A stretch of 64,000 nucleotides of DNA from Strongylocentrotus purpuratus (taxonomy: Eukaryota > Echinodermata > Echinoidea > Camarodonta > Strongylocentrotidae), in assembly GCF_000002235.5 (NCBI RefSeq), contig NW_022145606.1, positions 21,540,539 to 21,604,538 on the forward strand. Reading direction: 5' to 3'. The translations under genes were made by a program, and so were the position numbers. This document shows, piece by piece, positions 42,025 through 57,000 of the stretch; positions within the stretch are counted from its first letter, which is position 1, and each line of letters opens with the position of its first letter. The notes beneath the pieces were generated by a model. The model was given only the letters and a program-made list of their open reading frames with translations, ran no database searches and was not told the DNA's origin.

Positions 42025-45000
42025 CCAATTTTTCTCATATTTGGATAGAATATGAGTGGAAATATGATTTTAGGTCGCATTTGGCCATATATATATCGTG
42101 ACATATCATAATGGCATTGGAACTCAAAAAACGAATTTGCAATTATGATCGTCATAATATGTATAGCAAATTGATTGTATCTCTGGTAAATATTGATTGA
42201 TTACTTTCAAACTTAGATATGTTGTAGCGGAGACATTCTTACAAGATCATGCCCATATTTTTCATTTTGATGACGTCATCATGGTGAAAATTTAAATTAA
42301 AGGCGACATGTCAGAATTTTCTTCATTTGCGTGTTATCTCTATGGAAGGTGAATGTCGTTCACATCATGAATCTACATGACACTCATCTTTGAGCACTAT
42401 CTCGTATTCGTGCTCTATTTTATCCCAAAATTTGGTATGATGTTATAGCTGAGACCATGGGCTACAAAACCGGTTGTACTTTGTTTTTTGATCAGATGTT
42501 GGGATTATGTCGGAATTTTCAATTGAAAGTTGAAATTGCACATTTTCTAGAACTTTGAAGGATTTTCTTTATTATTATTAGGTGGTCTGTCTTCGACAGA
42601 CTACCTATTGTTTTCGTCAGAATTTTCTTTTCTTTATTTCTTTATTTTTATTTCTTCCACTTTTTTGTTCACAGGATAACTCAAGATCCGTCCAGTCAAT
42701 TTCTTTCAATTTTGGCACAGTCATAGGTCATTGCCATAAGACGTGACAGTAACCTTTTCAAGGTCGTCAAGTCTTCATGACGTCATCCAGGCGCCATTTT
42801 GTGTTTTTTTTGGAAAATCTCAAATGATCATAACTTCATAACTGAAAGCCATTTCTCATTCATATTTACCATGATCAAGGTCAATATCAGTCCGGTCAAT
42901 TTCAGGTCAGAAAACGCGCGCGTACGCGTACGTCCGCGCGTCAGTGCGCGCGCAAATTTCAAAATGCTCCAAATCGCCTCAAATTCATTTTGGATACGTT
43001 TCAGGCCATTTTACGCATTTCATAAAAATCACGCAAACACGCATTTTTGCGCGTTTTCGTTCGTAGCGGCCAAACGAAGCATAATTTTCTAGTACGTCTT
43101 TTTGACGAGGGTATTCCTTATCTTTTTCCGAACAATTTGATACCATGTTTAGCTTTTCATGACCATTATTGGCGGAATTAGCGTCCGTTTAAAATACATG
43201 TCCGTACGCGCGTGATCTTGTAATACATAGCATATATGGGCAAAAACATGCCTATACAAAATCCATTATAGCTCTTTAGGAAGTCCACGAAACCCCAATT
43301 TTTTCTCATATTTGGATAGAATATGAGTTGGAAATATGATTTTAGGTCTCATTTGGCCATTATATATATCGTGACATCATCATAATGGCCTTGGAACTCA
43401 AAAAACGAATTTGCATATTATGACGTCATCATATGTATAGCAAATTGATTGTATCTCTGTAAATATTGATTGATTTACTTTCAAACTTAGATATGTTGTA
43501 GCTGAGACAATTCTTTACAAGATCAGTGCCCATTGTTTTTCATTTTGATGACGTCATCATGGTGAAAATTTCAATTAAAGGCGACATGTCAGAATTTTCT
43601 TCATTTGCGTGTTATCTCTATGGAAGGTGAATGTCGTTCACATCATGAATCTACATGACACTCATCTTTGAGCACTATCTCGCTTATTCGTGCTCTATTT
43701 TATCCCAAAATTTGGTATGTTATAGCTGAGACCATGGGCTACAAAACCGGTGTACTTTGTTTTTTGATCAGATGTTGGGATCATGTCGGAATTTTCAATT
43801 GAAAGTTGAAATTGCACATTTTCTAGAACTTTGAAGGATTTTCTTTATTATTATTAGGTGGTCTGTCTTCGACAGACTACCTATTGTTTTCGTCAGAATT
43901 TTCTTTCTTTATTTCTTTATTTTTATTTCTTCCACTTTTTTGTTCACAGGATAACTCAAGATCCGTCCAGTCAATTTCTTTCAATTTTGGCACAGTCATA
44001 GGTCATTGCCATAAGACGTGACAGTAACCTTTTCAAGGTCATCAAGTCTTCATGACGTCATCCAGGCGCCATTTTGTGTTTTTTTTGGAAAATCTCAAAT
44101 GATCATAACTTCATAACTGAAAGCCATTTCTCATTCATATTTACCATGATCAAGGTCAATATCAGTCCGGTCAATTTCAGGTCAGAAAACGCGCGCGTAC
44201 GCGTACGTCCGCGCGTCAGTGCGCGCGCAAATTTCAAAATGCTCCAAATCGCCTCAAATTCATTTTGGATACGTTTCAGGCCATTTTACGCATTTCATAA
44301 AAATCACGCAAAACACGCATTTTTGCGCGTTTTCGTTCGTAGCGGCCAAACGAAGCATAATTTTCTAGTACGTCTTTTTGACGAGGGTATTCTTATCTTT
44401 TTCCGAACAATTTGATACCATGTTTAGCTTTTCATGACCATTATTGGCGGAATTAGCGTCCGTTTAAAATACATGTCCGTACGCGCGTGATCTTGTAATA
44501 CATAGCATATATGGGCAAAAACATGCCTATACAAAATCCATTATAGCTCTTTAGGAAGTCCACGAAACCCCCAATTTTTTCTCATATTTGGATAGAATAT
44601 GAGTTGGAAATATGATTTTAGGTCTCATTTGGCCATTATATATATCGTGACATCATCATAATGGCCTTGGAACTCAAAAAACGAATTTGCATATTATGAC
44701 GTCATCATATGTATAGCAAATTGATTGTATCTCTGTAAATATTGATTGATTTACTTTCAAACTTAGATATGTTTGTAGCTGAGACAATTCTTTACAAGAT
44801 CAGTGCCCATTGTTTTTCATTTTGATGACGTCATCATGGTGAAAATTTCAATTAAAGGCGACATGTCAGAATTTTCTTCATTTGCGTGTTATCTCTATGG
44901 AAGGTGAATGTCGTTCACATCATGAATCTACATGACACTCATCTTTGAGCACTATCTCGCTTATTCGTGCTCTATTTTATCCCAAAATTTGGTATGTTAT

Positions 45001-48000
45001 AGCTGAGACCATGGGCTACAAAACCGGTGTACTTTGTTTTTTGATCAGATGTTGGGATCATGTCGGAATTTTCAATTGAAAGTTGAAATTGCACATTTTC
45101 TAGAACTTTGAAGGATTTTCTTTATTATTATTAGGTGGTCTGTCTTCGACAGACTACCTATTGTTTTCGTCAGAATTTTCTTTCTTTATTTCTTTATTTT
45201 TATTTCTTCCACTTTTTTGTTCACAGGATAACTCAAGATCCGTCCAGTCAATTTCTTTCAATTTTGGCACAGTCATAGGTCATTGCCATAAGACGTGACA
45301 GTAACCTTTTCAAGGTCATCAAGTCTTCATGACGTCATCCAGGCGCCATTTTGTGTTTTTTTTGGAAAATCTCAAATGATCATAACTTCATAACTGAAAG
45401 CCATTTCTCATTCATATTTACCATGATCAAGGTCAATATCAGTCCGGTCAATTTCAGGTCAGAAAACGCGCGCGTACGCGTACGTCCGCGCGTCAGTGCG
45501 CGCGCAAATTTCAAAATGCTCCAAATCGCCTCAAATTCATTTTGGATACGTTTCAGGCCATTTTACGCATTTCATAAAAATCACGCAAAACACGCATTTT
45601 TGCGCGTTTTCGTTCGTAGCGGCCAAACGAAGCATAATTTTCTAGTACGTCTTTTTGACGAGGGTATTCCTTATCTTTTTCCGAACAATTTGATACCATG
45701 TTTAGCTTTTCATGACCATTATTGGCGGAATTAGCGTCCGTTTAAAATACATGTCCGTACGCGCGTGATCTTGTAATACATAGCATATATGGGCAAAAAC
45801 ATGCCTATACAAAATCCATTATAGCTCTTTAGGAAGTCCACGAAACCCCCAATTTTTTCTCATATTTGGATAGAATATGAGTTGGAAATATGATTTTAGG
45901 TCTCATTTGGCCATTATATATATCGTGACATCATCATAATGGCCTTGGAACTCAAAAAACGAATTTGCATATTATGACGTCATCATATGTATAGCAAATT
46001 GATTGTATCTCTGTAAATATGATTGATTTACTTTCAAACTTAGATATGTTGTAGCTGAGACAATTCTTTACAAGATCAGTGCCCATTGTTTTTCATTTTG
46101 ATGACGTCATCATGGTGAAAATTTCAATTAAAGGCGACATGTCAGAATTTTCTTCATTTGCGTGTTATCTCTATGGAAGGTGAATGTCGTTCACATCATG
46201 AATCTACATGACACTCATCTTTGAGCACTATCTCGCTTATTCGTGCTCTATTTTATCCCAAAATTTGGTATGTTATAGCTGAGACCATGGGCTACAAAAC
46301 CGGTGTACTTTGTTTTTTGATCAGATGTTGGGATCATGTCGGAATTTTCAATTGAAAGTTGAAATTGCACATTTTCTAGAACTTTGAAGGATTTTCTTTA
46401 TTATTATTAGGTGGTCTGTCTTCGACAGACTACCTATTGTTTTCGTCAGAATTTTCTTTCTTTATTTCTTTATTTTTATTTCTTCCACTTTTTTGTTCAC
46501 AGGATAACTCAAGATCCGTCCAGTCAATTTCTTTCAATTTTGGCACAGTCATAGGTCATTGCCATAAGACGTGACAGTAACCTTTTCAAGGTCATCAAGT
46601 CTTCATGACGTCATCCAGGCGCCATTTTGTGTTTTTTTTGGAAAATCTCAAATGATCATAACTTCATAACTGAAAGCCATTTCTCATTCATATTTACCAT
46701 GATCAAGGTCAATATCAGTCCGGTCAATTTCAGGTCAGAAAACGCGCGCGTACGCGTACGTCCGCGCGTCAGTGCGCGCGCAAATTTCAAAATGCTCCAA
46801 ATCGCCTCAAATTCATTTTGGATACGTTTCAGGCCATTTTACGCATTTCATAAAAATCACGCAAAACACGCATTTTTGCGCGTTTTCGTTCGTAGCGGCC
46901 AAACGAAGCATAATTTTCTAGTACGTCTTTTTGACGAGGGTATTCCTTATCTTTTTCCGAACAATTTGATACCATGTTTAGCTTTTCATGACCATTATTG
47001 GCGGAATTAGCGTCCGTTTAAAATACATGTCCGTACGCGCGTGATCTTGTAATACATAGCATATATGGGCAAAAACATGCCTATACAAAATCCATTATAG
47101 CTCTTTAGGAAGTCCACGAAACCCCCAATTTTTTCTCATATTTGGATAGAATATGAGTTGGAAATATGATTTTAGGTCTCATTTGGCCATTATATATATC
47201 GTGACATCATCATAATGGCCTTGGAACTCAAAAAACGAATTTGCATATTATGACGTCATCATATGTATAGCAAATTGATTGTATCTCTGTAAATATTGAT
47301 TGATTTACTTTCAAACTTAGATATGTTGTAGCTGAGACAATTCTTTACAAGATCAGTGCCCATTGTTTCATTTTGATGACGTCATCATGGTGAAAATTTC
47401 AATTAAAGGCGACATGTCAGAATTTTCTTCATTTGCGTGTTATCTCTATGGAAGGTGAATGTCGTTCACATCATGAATCTACATGACACTCATCTTTGAG
47501 CACTATCTCGCTTATTCGTGCTCTATTTTATCCCAAAATTTGGTATGTTATAGCTGAGACCATGGGCTACAAAACCGGTGTACTTTGTTTTTTGATCAGA
47601 TGTTGGGATCATGTCGGAATTTTCAATTGAAAGTTGAAATTGCACATTTTCTAGAACTTTGAAGGATTTTCTTTATTATTATTAGGTGGTCTGTCTTCGA
47701 CAGACTACCTATTGTTTTCGTCAGAATTTTCTTTCTTTATTTCTTTATTTTTATTTCTTCCACTTTTTTGTTCACAGGATAACTCAAGATCCGTCCAGTC
47801 AATTTCTTTCAATTTTGGCACAGTCATAGGTCATTGCCATAAGACGTGACAGTAACCTTTTCAAGGTCAAGTCTTCATGACGTCATCCAGGCGCCATTTT
47901 GTGTTTTTTTTGGAAAATCTCAAATGATCATAACTTCATAACTGAAAGCCATTTCTCATTCATATTTACCATGATCAAGGTCAATATCAGTCCGGTCAAT

Positions 48001-51000
48001 TTCAGGTCAGAAAACGCGCGCGTACGCGTACGTCCGCGCGTCAGTGCGCGCGCAAATTTCAAAATGCTCCAAATCGCCTCAAATTCATTTTGGATACGTT
48101 TCAGGCCATTTTACGCATTTCATAAAAATCACGCAAAACACGCATTTTTGCGCGTTTTCGTTCGTAGCGGCCAAACGAAGCATAATTTTCTAGTACGTCT
48201 TTTTGACGAGGGTATTCCTTATCTTTTTCCGAACAATTTGATACCATGTTTAGCTTTTCATGACCATTATTGGCGGAATTAGCGTCCGTTTTAAAATACA
48301 TGTCCGTACGCGCGTGATCTTGTAATACATAGCATATATGGGCAAAAACATGCCTATACAAAATCCATTATAGCTCTTTAGGAAGTCCACGAAACCCCCA
48401 ATTTTTTCTCATATTTGGATAGAATATGAGTTGGAAATATGATTTTAGGTCTCATTTGGCCATTATATATATCGTGACATCATCATAATGGCCTTGGAAC
48501 TCAAAAAACGAATTTGCATATTATGACGTCATCATATGTATAGCAAATTGATTGTATCTCTGTAAATATTGATTGATTTACTTTCAAACTTAGATATGTT
48601 GTAGCTGAGACAATTCTTTACAAGATCAGTGCCCATTGTTTTCATTTTGATGACGTCATCATGGTGAAAATTTCAATTAAAGGCGACATGTCAGAATTTT
48701 CTTCATTTGCGTGTTATCTCTATGGAAGGTGAATGTCGTTCACATCATGAATCTACATGACACTCATCTTTGAGCACTATCTCGCTTATTCGTGCTCTAT
48801 TTTATCCCAAAATTTGGTATGTTATAGCTGAGACCATGGGCTACAAAACCGGTGTACTTTGTTTTTTGATCAGATGTTGGATTATGTCGGAATTTTCAAT
48901 TGAAAGTTGAAATTGCACATTTTCTAGAACTTTGAAGGATTTTCTTTATTATTATTAGGTGGTCTGTCTTCGACAGACTACCTATTGTTTTCGTCAGAAT
49001 TTCTTTCTTTATTTCTTTATTTTTATTTCTTCCACTTTTTTGTTCACAGGATAACTCAAGATCCGTCCAGTCAATTTCTTTCAATTTTGGCACAGTCATA
49101 GGTCATTGCCATAAGACGTGACAGTAACCTTTTCAAGGTCATCAAGTCTTCATGACGTCATCCAGGCGCCATTTTTGTGTTTTTTTTGGAAAATCTCAAA
49201 TGATCATAACTTCATAACTGAAAGCCATTTCTCATTCATATTTACCATGATCAAGGTCAATATCAGTCCGGTCAATTTCAGGTCAGAAAACGCGCGCGTA
49301 CGCGTACGTCCGCGCGTCAGTGCGCGCGCAAATTTCAAAATGCTCCAAATCGCCTCAAATTCATTTTGGATACGTTTCAGGCCATTTTACGCATTTCATA
49401 AAAATCACGCAAAACACGCATTTTTGCGCGTTTTCGTTCGTAGCGGCCAAACGAAGCATAATTTTCTAGTACGTCTTTTTGACGAGGGTATTCCTTATCT
49501 TTTTCCGAACAATTTGATACCATGTTTAGCTTTTCATGACCATTATTGGCGGAATTAGCGTCCGTTTAAAATACATGTCCGTACGCGCGTGATCTTGTAA
49601 TACATAGCATATATGGGCAAAAACATGCCTATACAAAATCCATTATAGCTCTTTAGGAAGTCCACGAAACCCCCAATTTTTTCTCATATTTGGATAGAAT
49701 ATGAGTTGGAAATATGATTTTAGGTCTCATTTGGCCATTATATATATCGTGACATCATCATAATGGCCTTGGAACTCAAAAAACGAATTTGCATATTATG
49801 ACGTCATCATATGTATAGCAAATTGATTGTATCTCTGTAAATATTGATTGATTTACTTTCAAACTTAGATATGTTGTAGCTGAGACAATTCTTTACAAGA
49901 TCAGTGCCCATTGTTTTTCATTTTGATGACGTCATCATGGTGAAAATTTCAATTAAAGGCGACATGTCAGAATTTTCTTCATTTGCGTGTTATCTCTATG
50001 GAAGGTGAATGTCGTTCACATCATGAATCTACATGACACTCATCTTTGAGCACTATCTCGCTTATTCGTGCTCTATTTTATCCCAAAATTTGGTATGTTA
50101 TAGCTGAGACCATGGGCTACAAAACCGGTGTACTTTGTTTTTTGATCAGATGTCAGGATCATGTCGGAATTTTCAATTGAAAGTTGAAATTGCACATTTT
50201 CTAGAACTTTGAAGGATTTTCTTTATTATTATTAGGTGGTCTGTCTTCGACAGACTACCTATTGTTTTCGTCAGAATTTTCTTTCTTTATTTCTTTATTT
50301 TTATTTCTTCCACTTTTTTGTTCACAGGATAACTCAAGATCCGTCCAGTCAATTTCTTTCAATTTTGGCACAGTCATAGGTCATTGCCATAAGACGTGAC
50401 AGTAACCTTTTCAAGGTCATCAAGTCTTCATGACGTCATCCAGGCGCCATTTTGTGTTTTTTTTGGAAAATCTCAAATGATCATAACTTCATAACTGAAA
50501 GCCATTTCTCATTCATATTTACCATGATCAAGGTCAATATCAGTCCGGTCAATTTCAGGTCAGAAAACGCGCGCGTACGCGTACGTCCGCGCGTCAGTGC
50601 GCGCGCAAATTTCAAAATGCTCCAAATCGCCTCAAATTCATTTTGGATACGTTTCAGGCCATTTTACGCATTTCATAAAAATCACGCAAAACACGCATTT
50701 TTGCGCGTTTTCGTTCGTAGCGGCCAAACGAAGCATAATTTTCTAGTACGTCTTTTTGACGAGGGTATTCCTTATCTTTTTCCGAACAATTTGATACCAT
50801 GTTTAGCTTTTCATGACCATTATTGGCGGAATTAGCGTCCGTTTAAAATACATGTCCGTACGCGCGTGATCTTGTAATACATAGCATATATGGGCAAAAA
50901 CATGCCTATACAAAATCCATTATAGCTCTTTAGGAAGTCCACGAAACCCCAATTTTTTCTCATATTTGGATAGAATATGAGTTGGAAATATGATTTTAGG

Positions 51001-54000
51001 TCTCATTTGGCCATTATATATATCGTGACATCATCATAATGGCCTTGGAACTCAAAAACGAATTTGCATATTATGACGTCATCATATGTATAGCAAATTG
51101 ATTGTATCTCTGTAAATATTGATTGATTTACTTTCAAACTTAGATATGTTGTAGCTGAGACAATTCTTTACAAGATCAGTGCCCATTGTTTTTCATTTTG
51201 ATGACGTCATCATGGTGAAAATTTCAATTAAAGGCGACATGTCAGAATTTTCTTCATTTGCGTGTTATCTCTATGGAAGGTGAATGTCGTTCACATCATG
51301 AATCTACATGACACTCATCTTTGAGCACTATCTCGCTTATTCGTGCTCTATTTTATCCCAAAATTTGGTATGTTATAGCTGAGACCATGGGCTACAAAAC
51401 CGGTGTACTTTGTTTTTTGATCAGATGTTGGGATCATGTCGGAATTTTCAATTGAAAGTTGAAATTGCACATTTTCTAGAACTTTGAAGGATTTTCTTTA
51501 TTATTATTAGGTGGTCTGTCTTCGACAGACTACCTATTGTTTTCGTCAGAATTTTCTTTCTTTATTTCTTTATTTTTATTTCTTCCACTTTTTTGTTCAC
51601 AGGATAACTCAAGATCCGTCCAGTCAATTTCTTTCAATTTTGGCACAGTCATAGGTCATTGCCATAAGACGTGACAGTAACCTTTTCAAGGTCATCAAGT
51701 CTTCATGACGTCATCCAGGCGCCATTTTGTGTTTTTTTTGGAAAATCTCAAATGATCATAACTTCATAACTGAAAGCCATTTCTCATTCATATTTACCAT
51801 GATCAAGGTCAATATCAGTCCGGTCAATTTCAGGTCAGAAAACGCGCGCGTACGCGTACGTCCGCGCGTCAGTGCGCGCGCAAATTTCAAAATGCTCCAA
51901 ATTGCCTCAAATTCATTTTGGATACGTTTCAGGCCATTTTACGCATTTCATAAAAATCACGCAAAACACGCATTTTTGCGCGTTTTCGTTCGTAGCGGCC
52001 AAACGAAGCATAATTTTCTAGTACGTCTTTTTGACGAGGGTATTCCTTATCTTTTTCCGAACAATTTGATACCATGTTTAGCTTTTCATGACCATTATTG
52101 GCGGAATTAGCGTCCGTTTAAAATACATGTCCGTACGCGCGTGATCTTGTAATACATAGCATATATGGGCAAAAACATGCCTATACAAAATCCATTATAG
52201 CTCTTTAGGAAGTCCACGAAACCCCCAATTTTTTCTCATATTTGGATAGAATATGAGTTGGAAATATGATTTTAGGTCTCATTTGGCCATTATATATATC
52301 GTGACATCATCATAATGGCCTTGGAACTCAAAAAACGAATTTGCATATTATGACGTCATCATATGTATAGCAAATTGATTGTATCTCTGTAAATATTGAT
52401 TGATTTACTTTCAAACTTAGATATGTTGTAGCTGAGACAATTCTTTACAAGATCAGTGCCCATTGTTTTTCATTTTGATGACGTCATCATGGTGAAAATT
52501 TCAATTAAAGGCGACATGTCAGAATTTTCTTCATTTGCGTGTTATCTCTATGGAAGGTGAATGTCGTTCACATCATGAATCTACATGACACTCATCTTTG
52601 AGCACTATCTCGCTTATTCGTGCTCTATTTTATCCCAAAATTTGGTATGTTATAGCTGAGACCATGGGCTACAAAACCGGTGTACTTTGTTTTTTGATCA
52701 GATGTCAGGATTATGTCGGAATTTTCAATTGAAAGTTGAAATTGCACATTTTCTAGAACTTTGAAGGATTTTCTTTATTATTATTAGGTGGTCTGTCTTC
52801 GACAGACTACCTATTGTTTTCGTCAGAATTTTCTTTCTTTATTTCTTTATTTTTATTTCTTCCACTTTTTTGTTCACAGGATAACTCAAGATCCGTCCAG
52901 TCAATTTCTTTCAATTTTGGCACAGTCATAGGTCATTGCCATAAGACGTGACAGTAACCTTTTCAAGGTCATCAAGTCTTCATGACGTCATCCAGGCGCC
53001 ATTTTGTGTTTTTTTTGGAAAATCTCAAATGATCATAACTTCATAACTGAAAGCCATTTCTCATTCATATTTACCATGATCAAGGTCAATATCAGTCCGG
53101 TCAATTTCAGGTCAGAAAACGCGCGCGTACGCGTACGTCCGCGCGTCAGTGCGCGCGCAAATTTCAAAATGCTCCAAATTGCCTCAAATTCATTTTGGAT
53201 ACGTTTCAGGCCATTTTACGCATTTCATAAAAATCACGCAAAACACGCATTTTTGCGCGTTTTCGTTCGTAGCGGCCAAACGAAGCATAATTTTCTAGTA
53301 CGTCTTTTTGACGAGGGTATTCCTTATCTTTTTCCGAACAATTTGATACCATGTTTAGCTTTTCATGACCATTATTGGCGGAATTAGCGTCCGTTTAAAA
53401 TACATGTCCGTACGCGCGTGATCTTGTAATACATAGCATATATGGGCAAAAACATGCCTATACAAAATCCATTATAGCTCTTTAGGAAGTCCACGAAACC
53501 CCCAATTTTTTCTCATATTTGGATAGAATATGAGTTGGAAATATGATTTTAGGTCTCATTTGGCCATTATATATATCGTGACATCATCATAATGGCCTTG
53601 GAACTCAAAAAACGAATTTGCATATTATGACGTCATCATATGTATAGCAAATTGATTGTATCTCTGTAAATATTGATTGATTTACTTTCAAACTTAGATA
53701 TGTTGTAGCTGAGACAATTCTTTACAAGATCAGTGCCCATTGTTTTTCATTTTGATGACGTCATCATGGTGAAAATTTCAATTAAAGGCGACATGTCAGA
53801 ATTTTCTTCATTTGCGTGTTATCTCTATGGAAGGTGAATGTCGTTCACATCATGAATCTACATGACACTCATCTTTGAGCACTATCTCGCTTATTCGTGC
53901 TCTATTTTATCCCAAAATTTGGTATGTTATAGCTGAGACCATGGGCTACAAAACCGGTGTACTTTGTTTTTTGATCAGATGTCAGGATTATGTCGGAATT

Positions 54001-57000
54001 TTCAATTGAAAGTTGAAATTGCACATTTTCTAGAACTTTGAAGGATTTTCTTTATTATTATTAGGTGGTCTGTCTTCGACAGACTACCTATTGTTTTCGT
54101 CAGAATTTTCTTTCTTTATTTCTTTATTTTTATTTCTTCCACTTTTTTGTTCACAGGATAACTCAAGATCCGTCCAGTCAATTTCTTTCAATTTTGGCAC
54201 AGTCATAGGTCATTGCCATAAGACGTGACAGTAACCTTTTCAAGGTCATCAAGTCTTCATGACGTCATCCAGGCGCCATTTTGTGTTTTTTTTGGAAAAT
54301 CTCAAATGATCATAACTTCATAACTGAAAGCCATTTCTCATTCATATTTACCATGATCAAGGTCAATATCAGTCCGGTCAATTTCAGGTCAGAAAACGCG
54401 CGCGTACGCGTACGTCCGCGCGTCAGTGCGCGCGCAAATTTCAAAATGCTCCAAATTGCCTCAAATTCATTTTGGATACGTTTCAGGCCATTTTACGCAT
54501 TTCATAAAAATCACGCAAAACACGCATTTTTGCGCGTTTTCGTTCGTAGCGGCCAAACGAAGCATAATTTTCTAGTACGTCTTTTTGACGAGGGTATTCC
54601 TTATCTTTTCCGAACAATTTGATACCATGTTTAGCTTTTCATGACCATTATTGGCGGAATTAGCGTCCGTTTAAAATACATGTCCGTACGCGCGTGATCT
54701 TGTAATACATAGCATATATGGGCAAAAACATGCCTATACAAAATCCATTATAGCTCTTTAGGAAGTCCACGAAACCCCCAATTTTTTCTCATATTTGGAT
54801 AGAATATGAGTTGGAAATATGATTTTAGGTCTCATTTGGCCATTATATATATCGTGACATCATCATAATGGCCTTGGAACTCAAAAAACGAATTTGCATA
54901 TTATGACGTCATCATATGTATAGCAAATTGATTGTATCTCTGTAAATATTGATTGATTTACTTTCAAACTTAGATATGTTGTAGCTGAGACAATTCTTTA
55001 CAAGATCAGTGCCCATTGTTTTTCATTTTGATGACGTCATCATGGTGAAAATTTCAATTAAAGGCGACATGTCAGAATTTTCTTCATTTGCGTGTTATCT
55101 CTATGGAAGGTGAATGTCGTTCACATCATGAATCTACATGACACTCATCTTTGAGCACTATCTCGCTTATTCGTGCTCTATTTTATCCCAAAATTTGGTA
55201 TGTTATAGCTGAGACCATGGGCTACAAAACCGGTGTACTTTGTTTTTTGATCAGATGTCAGGATTATGTCGGAATTTTCAATTGAAAGTTGAAATTGCAC
55301 ATTTTCTAGAACTTTGAAGGATTTTCTTTATTATTATTAGGTGGTCTGTCTTCGACAGACTACCTATTGTTTTCGTCAGAATTTTCTTTCTTTATTTCTT
55401 TATTTTTATTTCTTCCACTTTTTTGTTCACAGGATAACTCAAGATCCGTCCAGTCAATTTCTTTCAATTTTGGCACAGTCATAGGTCATTGCCATAAGAC
55501 GTGACAGTAACCTTTTCAAGGTCATCAAGTCTTCATGACGTCATCCAGGCGCCATTTTGTGTTTTTTTTGGAAAATCTCAAATGATCATAACTTCATAAC
55601 TGAAAGCCATTTCTCATTCATATTTACCATGATCAAGGTCAATATCAGTCCGGTCAATTTCAGGTCAGAAAACGCGCGCGTACGCGTACGTCCGCGCGTC
55701 AGTGCGCGCGCAAATTTCAAAATGCTCCAAATTGCCTCAAATTCATTTTGGATACGTTTCAGGCCATTTTACGCATTTCATAAAAATCACGCAAAACACG
55801 CATTTTTGCGCGTTTTCGTTCGTAGCGGCCAAACGAAGCATAATTTTCTAGTACGTCTTTTTGACGAGGGTATTCCTTATCTTTTTCCGAACAATTTGAT
55901 ACCATGTTTAGCTTTTCATGACCATTATTGGCGGAATTAGCGTCCGTTTAAAATACATGTCCGTACGCGCGTGATCTTGTAATACATAGCATATATGGGC
56001 AAAAACATGCCTATACAAAATCCATTATAGCTCTTTAGGAAGTCCACGAAACCCCCAATTTTTTCTCATATTTGGATAGAATATGAGTTGGAAATATGAT
56101 TTTAGGTCTCATTTGGCCATTATATATATCGTGACATCATCATAATGGCCTTGGAACTCAAAAAACGAATTTGCATATTATGACGTCATCATATGTATAG
56201 CAAATTGATTGTATCTCTGTAAATATTGATTGATTTACTTTCAAACTTAGATATGTTGTAGCTGAGACAATTCTTTACAAGATCAGTGCCCATTGTTTTT
56301 CATTTTGATGACGTCATCATGGTGAAAATTTCAATTAAAGGCGACATGTCAGAATTTTCTTCATTTGCGTGTTATCTCTATGGAAGGTGAATGTCGTTCA
56401 CATCATGAATCTACATGACACTCATCTTTGAGCACTATCTCGCTTATTCGTGCTCTATTTTATCCCAAAATTTGGTATGTTATAGCTGAGACCATGGGCT
56501 ACAAAACCGGTGTACTTTGTTTTTTGATCAGATGTCAGGATTATGTCGGAATTTTCAATTGAAAGTTGAAATTGCACATTTTCTAGAACTTTGAAGGATT
56601 TTCTTTATTATTATTAGGTGGTCTGTCTTCGACAGACTACCTATTGTTTTCGTCAGAATTTTCTTTCTTTATTTCTTTATTTTTATTTCTTCCACTTTTT
56701 TGTTCACAGGATAACTCAAGATCCGTCCAGTCAATTTCTTTCAATTTTGGCACAGTCATAGGTCATTGCCATAAGACGTGACAGTAACCTTTTCAAGGTC
56801 ATCAAGTCTTCATGACGTCATCCAGGCGCCATTTTGTGTTTTTTTTGGAAAATCTCAAATGATCATAACTTCATAACTGAAAGCCATTTCTCATTCATAT
56901 TTACCATGATCAAGGTCAATATCAGTCCGGTCAATTTCAGGTCAGAAAACGCGCGCGTACGCGTACGTCCGCGCGTCAGTGCGCGCGCAAATTTCAAAAT

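Noticed and set aside
40265..42155. Several open frames with Gly or Pro runs, some crossing the N gap
   Set aside because: They arise from G/C homopolymers and from N bases read as open; no gene.
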